NCBI GenBank assembly: GCA_028583605.1
Contig: CM053331.1
Span: forward strand, 39,842,283 to 39,906,282
DNA from: Dastarcus helophoroides
Taxonomy: Eukaryota > Arthropoda > Insecta > Coleoptera > Bothrideridae
Direction: 5' to 3'
Length of the DNA stretch: 64,000 nt
Both the position numbers and the translations under genes were made by a program. Shown one piece after another: positions 56,990-64,000 of this stretch; position 1 is the first letter of the stretch, and every line of letters begins with the position of its first letter. The notes below the pieces were generated by a model. It worked only from the letters and a program-made list of their open reading frames with translations. It ran no database searches and was not told where the DNA came from.

Positions 56990-59900
56990 TTATAGTCAAT
57001 GGATGCACTTCTTTCAATGAGAAGTTCTATTCTAGAGCTCTGAAATTTCTACTTCAGAACTCTAAATAAATTCTCTAAATACTACACTTTCTTAAGCACA
57101 TTCGAGCTTTTAAATAACTCTTGTAGTACTTTTGGAGCTGCTTCAGATGCTGGCAATGATGAATCTCTTGGTGTTGGATTTATTGACAGTTTGGAATACA
57201 AGATGCATTTTCTTGGGGTTTTAAAGCTCCAGAGTTTGAGAATTCAAGAGTTTCTTTAGAACTTTAAAGTCAACAGATGTATTTTTTTTTGAAGTTCTAC
57301 TCTAAAGCTTTGAAGTAGAAATTTAGAGATCTAGAGTAAAACATAAGAACTGGATAAACCCTTTGAAAACTACAGCTTCTTAAACACATTCGAACCTTTA
57401 AATAACTCTTAGTATCTTTGGAGCTGCTTCAGATGCAAACAATGATGAATCCCTTGGTATTGGATTTACTGACAATTCAGAACACCAGATGGATTTTCTT
57501 GGAATTATAAAATTCCAAGTAAGCTTCATTAAGAGTTCAAGAGAGGTTTCTTTAGGGGTTCAAGAGTGTCTTTAGAACTTTAAAATTAACACTTCTTACT
57601 TCTTCCAGTTTGAAGCTCTAGTCTAAAGCTCTAAAATTTCCAAGACCTCTAGATAAATTCTCGGAATACTACAACCTCTTGAGTACATTCGAAACTTTAA
57701 ACAATTATTCAAGTATCTTTAGAGCTTCTTTAGATACTGGCAATGATGAATCTCTCAGTATTGTATTTACTGATTGTTGAGAATTTCAGGTAGATGTTCT
57801 TGGGATTTCAAAGCTCCAACTAAGCTTCTTCAAGAGTTCAAAAATGTCTTTAAAACTTGAAAGTCAACAGATGCACTTCTTTCAGTGTAAAGTTCTATTT
57901 TAGAGCTCTGAAATTATTACTTCCAATCTCCAAATGACTAATACACTTTCCTGAGCACATTCGAGCCTTTAAATAACTCTTGTAGTACTTTTGGAGCTGC
58001 TTCAAATGCTGGCAATGATGAATCTCTTGGTACTGGATTTATTGATAGTTAGAATACTAGATGGATTTTCTTGGGATTTTAAAGCTCCAAGATTTCTTTA
58101 GGTGTTCAAGAATGTCTTTAGAACTTTAAAGTCAACAGATGTACTTTTTGAAGTTCTACTGTAGAGCTCTCAAGTAGAAATTCAGAGATCTAAAGCATAA
58201 CTTCAGAACTGGATAAACTCTTTGAATACTACAGCTTCTTGAACACGTTCAAGCCTTGAATTAACTCTTGCAATATCTTTAGAGCTGCTTCAGTTGCAAA
58301 CAATGATGAATCTCTTGGTATTGGATTTACTGACAGTTCATTTAAAGCTCCAAACTTCTTTGAGGGTTCAAGAGTGTCTTTAGAACTTTAAAGTTAACAG
58401 ATGTACTTCTTCCATTTTGGAGCTCTAGTCTAAAACTCTGAAACTTCCAAGATCTTTAGATACATTCTCTGAATACTACAACCTCTTGAGTACATTCGAG
58501 TCTTTTCTTGGGATTTTAAAGCTCCAAGGTTTCTTTAGGGGTTCAAGAGTGTCTTTAGAATTTTAAAGCTAACAGATATACTTAATCCAGTTTAAAGCCC
58601 TAATCTAAATCTCTGGAATTTCTAAGATCTCCAGATAAATTCTCTGGTTACTACAATCTCTTGAGTAGATTAGAGCCTTTAAGCAACTCTTCTAGCATCT
58701 TTAGGGCTTCTTCAGATGCTGCCAATGATGAATTTCTTAGTATTGGCTTACTGATAATTTAGAATTCCAGGTGGAGTTTCTTGAGATTTCAAAGCTCCAA
58801 ATAGGCTTCTTCGAGAGTTCAAGAATGTCTTTAAAACTATAAAGTCAACATATGTACTTCTTTCAGTTTGAAGTTCTAGTGTAGAACTCTGAATTTCTAC
58901 TTCAGAACTCTGGATAAACTCTATGGATACTACAGTTTCTTAAACACATTCGATGCTTTAAATAACTCTTGTAGTACCTTTTGAGCTGCTTCAGATGCTG
59001 ACAATGATAAATTCCTTGGTATTGGCTTTACTGACAGCTCAGAATATTAGATAGATTTTCTTGGGATTTTAAAACTCCAGGGCTTAAGAGTTCAAGTTTT
59101 AGAATTTTAAAGTTAATAGATGTACTTCTTCCAGTTTGAAACTCTAATCTAAATCTCTAAAATTTCCAAGATCTTCAGATCAATTCTCCCAATACTACAA
59201 TCTCTTGAGTACATTCGAGCCTTTAAACAGCTCTTCTAGCATCTTTAGAGCGTTTTCAGATGCTGGCAATAATGAATTGCTTAGTATTTGGCTTACTGAT
59301 AGTTTAGAATTCCAGATCGATTTTTTAAAGATTTCACAGCTTCTTCGAGAGTTCAAGAATGTCTTTAAAACTTTAAAATCAATAGATGTACTTTTTTCAG
59401 TTTGAAGTTCTAGTCTAGAGCTCTGAATTTCTACTTTAGAGCTGTCGATAAACTCTCTGACTACTACAGCTTCTTGAACACATTCGAGGCTTTCAATTAC
59501 TCTTATAGCACCTTTGCAAATACTTCAGGTGCTGACAATGATGAATCTTTTGGTATCAGATTCATTGACAGTTCAGAATACCAAATGGATTTTCTTGATA
59601 TTATAAAACTTTAAGTAAGCTTCTTTGAGAGTTCAAGAATTTCCTTAGAACTGTAAAGTTAATAGATCTACTTCTACCAGTTTGAAGCTCTAGTCTAAAG
59701 CTCTGAAATTTCCAGGATCTCTAGATAAATTCTCTAAGTACTACAATCTCTTGAGCACATTCGAGCCTGTAAACAGCTTTTATGGCATCTGTAGAGCTTC
59801 CTCAGATGCTGGCAATGATGAATTGCTTAATATTGGGCTTAGTGATGGATTTTCTAAGGATATCAAAGCTCCAAGTAAGCTTCTTCGAGAGTTCAAGAAT

Positions 59901-61060
59901 GTCTTTAAAACTTTAAAGTCAATAGATGTACTTCTTTCAGGTTAAAGTGCTAGTCTAGAGCTCTGAATTTCTACTTTAGAGATCTGGATAAATTCTATGA
60001 ATACTACTGGTTCTTGAACACATTCGAACCTTTAAATACCTCTTGTAGTACCTTTGGAGCTGCTTCAGATGCTGGCAATGATGAATCTCTTGGTATTGGA
60101 TTTACTGACAGTTCAGAATACCAAATGGATTCTCTTTAAAGCTCCAAGTAAGCTTCTTCGAGAGTTCAAGAATGTCTTTAAAACTATGAAGTCAACAGAT
60201 GTACTTCTTTTAATTGGAAGCTCTGAAGAGCTCTGAATTTCTACTTTAGAGTTCTAAATAAAGTCTCTGAATACTACAGCTTCTTGAACAAATTCGAGCT
60301 TTTAAATAACACTAGTAGTACCTTTGGAGCTGCTTCAGATGCTGGCAATGATGAACCTCTTGGTATTGGATTTACTGACAGTTCAGAATATGAGATGGAG
60401 TTTCTTTTGATTTTAAAGTTCCAAGTAAGCTTCTTTAAGGGTTCAAGAGTGTCTTTAGAACTTTAAATTTAATAGATATACTTCTTTCAGTTTGAAGTTC
60501 TAACCTAGAACTCTAGAATTTCTAAGATCTCTAGATAAATTATTTAAAAACTACAATCTCTTGAGCACATTTCAGCCTTTAAGTAACTCTGCTAACATCT
60601 TTAGAGCTTCTTCAAATGATGGCAATGTTAAATTTTTTCGTATTGGTCTTCCTGATAGTTTAGAATTCCAAGTGGATTTTCTTGGAAGTTCAAAGCTCCA
60701 AGTAAGCTTTTTTGCGAATTCAAGAATGTATTTAAAACTATAAAGTCAACAGATGTACTTCTTTCAGTTTGAAGTTCTAGTCTAAGGCTGTGAAATTTCT
60801 ACTTTGGAGATCTACATAAATTCTCTGAATACTGCAAATTCTTGAGCATATTTGAGCCTTTAAACGACTCATGTAAGACCTTTAGAGCTTCTTCAGGTGC
60901 TGACAATTATGAATCTTTTAATATTGGGTAAATTTTATTGATGTTTGGAATTCCAGAGGGATTTTCTTGGGATTTAGGGCTCCAAGCTTCTTCGAGTGTT
61001 CAAGAGTGTTTTTAAAACTTTAAAGTATATAGATTTTCTTATTTTAGTTTAAAATTCTAG
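56990..61060 (+). repeat. 275-bp tandem repeat, about 14 diverged copies
   Basis: The anchor GCTGGCAATGATGAA or a variant recurs near 57148, 57435, 57735, 58010, 58300, 58717, 58997, 59263, 59530, 59805, 60073, 60340, 60617 and 60900, mostly 266-300 bp apart; the 417-bp gap at 58300-58717 contains a partial extra unit. Copies are 75-90 percent alike, much older than the other arrays. In many copies one frame stays open over the anchor (TFEPLN...SDAGNDE...IGLTDS), giving 60-66 codon frames, but it always stops before the next unit. Confidence 0.92.
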
Positions 61061-61392
61061 ATCAGTTTTATTCAGAATTTAGTCCTTTACATGGCCATTT
61101 TTGGAAATTGTAGATCAGTTTTGTTTAGAATTTAGTCCTTTACATGGTCATTTTTGGTACACTGGAAAATTGGAGACTTAGAAGTTTTGAAATTTGAAGC
61201 TTTAGATGGGTGTATTTGATAATTTACTGCTTTACGTCTAGATTGATAAACTATTTCAGCTTTCTGAACTTCTTTTATAGTTGATTTTTCCAGTTGAATT
61301 CCACTTCTGAATTTCCTTAGGGCTTTGGGGTAACTTTAAGTGACTCTCATTGACACTCAAAATGCTCAGAGCTACCTTCTTGATTTCTTGAT
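61061..61392. other. intergenic DNA with a short duplication
   Basis: Contains a direct repeat of about 55 bp (TTCAGAATTTAGTCCTTTAC at 61070 and a near copy at 61123). Otherwise nothing seen. Confidence 0.4.
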
Positions 61393-61844
61393 AGGTTAGC
61401 TTAGCTTAGGTTAGGTTAGGTTAGTTTAGGTTAGGTTAGGTTAGGTTAGGTTAGGTTAGGTTAGGTTAGATTAGGTTAGATTAGGTTAGATTAGGTTGGG
61501 TTAGGTTAGGTTAGGATAGGTTAGGTTAGGTTAGCTTAGGTTAGGCTAGGTTAGGTTAGGTTAGGTTAAGTTAGGTTAGGTTAGGTTAGGTTAGGTTAGG
61601 TTAGGTTAGGTTAGGTTAGGTTAGGTTAGGTTAGGTTAGGTTAGGTTAGGTTAGGTTAGATTAGGTTAGGTTAGGTTAGGTTAGGTTAGGTTGGGTTGGG
61701 TTATGTTAGGTTAGGTTGGTTTGGGTTGGGTTAGATTGGGTTGGGTTGGGTTGGGTTGAGTAGAGTTGAGTTGGGTAGGGTTGAGTTGGGTTAGGTTGGG
61801 TTGGGCTGCGCTGTGTGGGGTTGGGTTGGGTTAGGTTGGTTGGT
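61393..61844 (+). repeat. interstitial TTAGG telomere-type array
   Basis: About 90 pentamers, mostly TTAGG to about 61690, then increasingly TTGGG with TTGAG and TTGTT variants. TTAGG is the common arthropod telomere unit. Flanking chromosomal sequence on both sides makes this interstitial unless the assembly is joined wrongly. No retrotransposon of the TRAS/SART type was recognised inside. Confidence 0.93.
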
Positions 61845-61864
61845 ACTAGAGCTTGGGCTATCTT

Positions 61865-61980
61865 GACATAATATTTGCTTATAAACTTCTTTGGTTATGC
61901 ATGTTTCTTGTCCATATGCATAATTTTTTCAATTTTTATTACAACTTCATAATTCTTCATAGTTATTCATCTTTATTTAT
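61865..61980 (+). repeat. dispersed repeat V, copy 2
   Basis: Counterpart of 500-615, beginning just after the TTAGG array. About 75 percent alike by eye. Confidence 0.5.
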
Positions 61981-63010
61981 ATTAATTACTGACAACTGAC
62001 GCACATGTTAGTAATCCTCTTTTCCTTGAGAAGTTAGATCTTTTAAATAAGTTTGTTAAAATAATAGGAATCTAGATGAATTGACTTAATCATTTAGTGA
62101 CCTATGATGTATATTTGTTGATGTTTAACTTGATACAAAAGTATGAAAGAGTGGAAAACCAAATTTCTCAATGTAATTGAAGCTTAGTAATGATTTCGAA
62201 TCTCGTTATTCTCATCTTGACCATATTTTATTCTAACTTTGATACTTTGAGTCTTCTCATCATACTGAGGATACTGCACGATTGACTGATCCAAGGTCTT
62301 AGGTGTAATGGTTAAATATTAATAGTACGTAACTCGGTTTCTTTCGAGTAAGTTCAACGGTAACTAGCTTTATTTTAAACAACTCACTTTTAAAAATCCC
62401 ACTGATTAAAATGCGAAGTTGTTTAATAACTCCCCAAATGTCAGTGCTTTCAGTTAGGGCCAAGTTGAGTTATTGAGCTTGTTTGAAATACGCGGTATTC
62501 TTGCATCAGCGAATTCCACCTTATAGCCTTGTATATCAACGTCAGAATTTCATATTATGAAATTTACCTTCCTTTATGTTACGGCGAATATTAAAGTGCT
62601 CTTTGGTGCGTATTTGATATTAAATTATGAAACTCATGGAAATGAATGTTTTTCAATACCGAACACTGAACTTAATAAACTTTTCTGAATTTATCGCGGA
62701 ACGGCAACAATTTTCATTTAGAATTCAATTCGGCGTGCGACATCAAAAAACGAAATATCCGCTTTGTATGACAATTTCAATATCGTCGCTAATGCCCTCG
62801 AAGTCGTTTTGTAATTAAATTTCTAAACGAAAACGCTTCGTTTACTTTACTATTTATTCTGTTGATTTGGGTTGTTTTAATATCGCGCATATACAACATT
62901 TTAGCCCTTTATTATATCGACAATTAACATAATAAGTTTTTGCATTTACTTGTATATACATATACGTATATAACATAGCTATTTGGCGTCCTTTTGAAAT
63001 CTACAAATTT
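61981..63010. other. intergenic, possible single-copy host DNA
   Basis: Non-repetitive; GC-richer at 62440-62830. A 63-codon frame (62627-62818) lacks motifs. Confidence 0.35.
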
Positions 63011-63017
63011 GACATAT

Positions 63018-63345
63018 TGTTGCGCGTTATCGGTTCGAATGATAACACTTAGTGAATTGTAACCATTTTATTTCTAAACTGAATTCGTAACACTACAATC
63101 GTAATTCGCAAACATTGTTTAATTAACGAACTTATTCATTGACTTCTGACTGACTAATTTGAGGGAAAGCTGACCGCCTTATATACGTCCCGCTTCGGGT
63201 TCTAGAAGGAGCAACAAGCAGATAATATCGTTTACCGAAATTTCTGGCACGTTTACCGGCCATTTGGTTCATTATCGCGGACGCTTCCCCTTATCAATTT
63301 TTCTAGAAAATTCCTAAGTAAATTTTATAATTACATTTTGTTACA
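63018..63345 (-). mobile_element. solo LTR, Gypsy-type family L, copy 4
   Basis: Reverse orientation, 328 bp, from TGTTGCGCGTTATCGG to TTACATTTTGTTACA on the plus strand, with ATAT duplicated at 63014-63017 and 63346-63349. It is the most diverged full-length copy. The TATA-like box is near 63179-63185 on this strand. Confidence 0.9.
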
Positions 63346-63485
63346 ATATTTTTTTAACAACGACAGTTTTATCGTTTTAATTTATGAGCAATAAATAAAA
63401 TGATAATAAACATAATAATAGTAATAACAATTATTATGATTAAAAAAACGACAAACCATGATTTCGTATTTATATGGTTGGGTTG

Positions 63486-63509
63486 TATATATATATATAT
63501 ATATATATA
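63486..63509. repeat. (TA)12 microsatellite
   Basis: Twelve TA dinucleotides in an AT-rich context. Confidence 0.9.
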
Positions 63510-63514
63510 CATTT

Positions 63515-64000
63515 ATATAGGGTATAAGTCAGCCTCCGCAATGTAAAAATTGAATGTCAGTCAGCGTCCGGCGAAACTCGGCGTCCGATATACGGACGCT
63601 GAGTGACCAGCCCATTTAACAAGCTCAGAGGGGTCTACATGGGTCCTAGATGCGTTTGCAATAAAAAAACGGTGGAGCTTAACTTGCCGGTTTTTGGATA
63701 GCCGTATAAAATCAAGTTTACTCGTTTGCCGCTACGAGTCGCTTCGATCGATTCGTATATCGCCAAGGCGTATCTAAATTTCAAACCAGCGGTTCACCCA
63801 GCCTCCAAAACATCGGCAACGTCGTATGCTTCTAATAAATGCATTTCTCTTGAACAAACCAATGAGAACTTCAGTACACTTAGCTCTAGGTTTACCCCTC
63901 CGCGCTGTTTCATTCCTGCAAATGCCCGCGTAAATCGAATCGGCGAATTTACAATGAGACATAAGTTTGGGTTCTACACAAAGTGAAAAACGTGCAAATA
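63515..64000. other. GC-richer unannotated segment at the window end
   Basis: Composition changes to about 45 percent GC. There is a 7-bp-stem hairpin GCGTCCG...CGGACGC at 63584-63602. An 86-codon plus frame (63726-63986) and a 62-codon minus frame overlap and neither has a recognisable motif. It may be the edge of a transposon or exon continuing beyond the window. Confidence 0.35.

Overview
The window reads as repeat-dominated, AT-rich insect nuclear DNA. The case for an insect rests on four things: a long run of the common arthropod telomere motif TTAGG (61393-61844), a eukaryotic tRNA-Thr with internal A and B boxes, Jockey/CR1-type non-LTR retrotransposons, and Ty3/Gypsy-type solo LTRs. 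The order of insect cannot be resolved. No intact protein-coding host gene is recognisable in 64 kb. The only confident functional host gene candidate is tRNA-Thr(AGT) at 44973-45046. Nearly all open frames of 60-180 codons are by-products of tandem repeats that happen to lack stops.

Layout. 1-2150: hammerhead ribozyme motif, copia RNase H remnant, foldback, a solo LTR with its target duplication. 2159-8460: a 6.3-kb hAT transposon defined by 16-bp terminal inverted repeats and a perfect 8-bp target duplication, filled with GTCGAAATTTCGAG satellite and holding two broken LTRs. 8469-10940: low-repeat DNA with two more hammerhead motifs. 10941-17093: two 1.2-kb inverted arms, each joining satellite, a hAT-like end and a retrotransposon 3' end, around a 3.7-kb spacer with a second type of solo LTR. 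17094-22700: satellite plus a 1.1-kb dispersed element. 22700-26870: dead reverse transcriptase, possible single-copy islands, second copy of the 1.1-kb element. 26880-33580: a 6.7-kb AGACACAGGC-type satellite holding a solo LTR. 33580-36030: mostly single-copy, one LTR. 36040-40990: a 5-kb array of short hairpin units. 40999-42866: a second satellite-filled hAT with an 8-bp duplication. 42875-45250: single-copy DNA and the tRNA. 45300-50340: a third large satellite block. 50600-52940: three dead retroelement fragments. 54314-54631: nested foldback. 55676-56717: 1.04 kb of uninterrupted (TCA)n. 56900-61070: about 14 copies of a 275-bp repeat. 61393-61844: TTAGG. 63018-63345: a solo LTR.

How the parts relate. 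Three threads connect them. First, at least two different hAT transposons carry the same GTCGAAATTTCGAG satellite, and the subterminal sequence of the large one resembles the 170-bp satellite monomer inside it, so the satellite probably grew from transposon ends. Second, the header of the 36-41 kb array matches the sequence just downstream of the cleavage site of the hammerhead motif at 9546, and that array ends in a reversed header into which the second hAT inserted. Third, four full-length Gypsy-type solo LTRs of one family sit on 4-bp duplications (ATAT three times, TTAT once), and for one of them the empty site survives elsewhere in the window.
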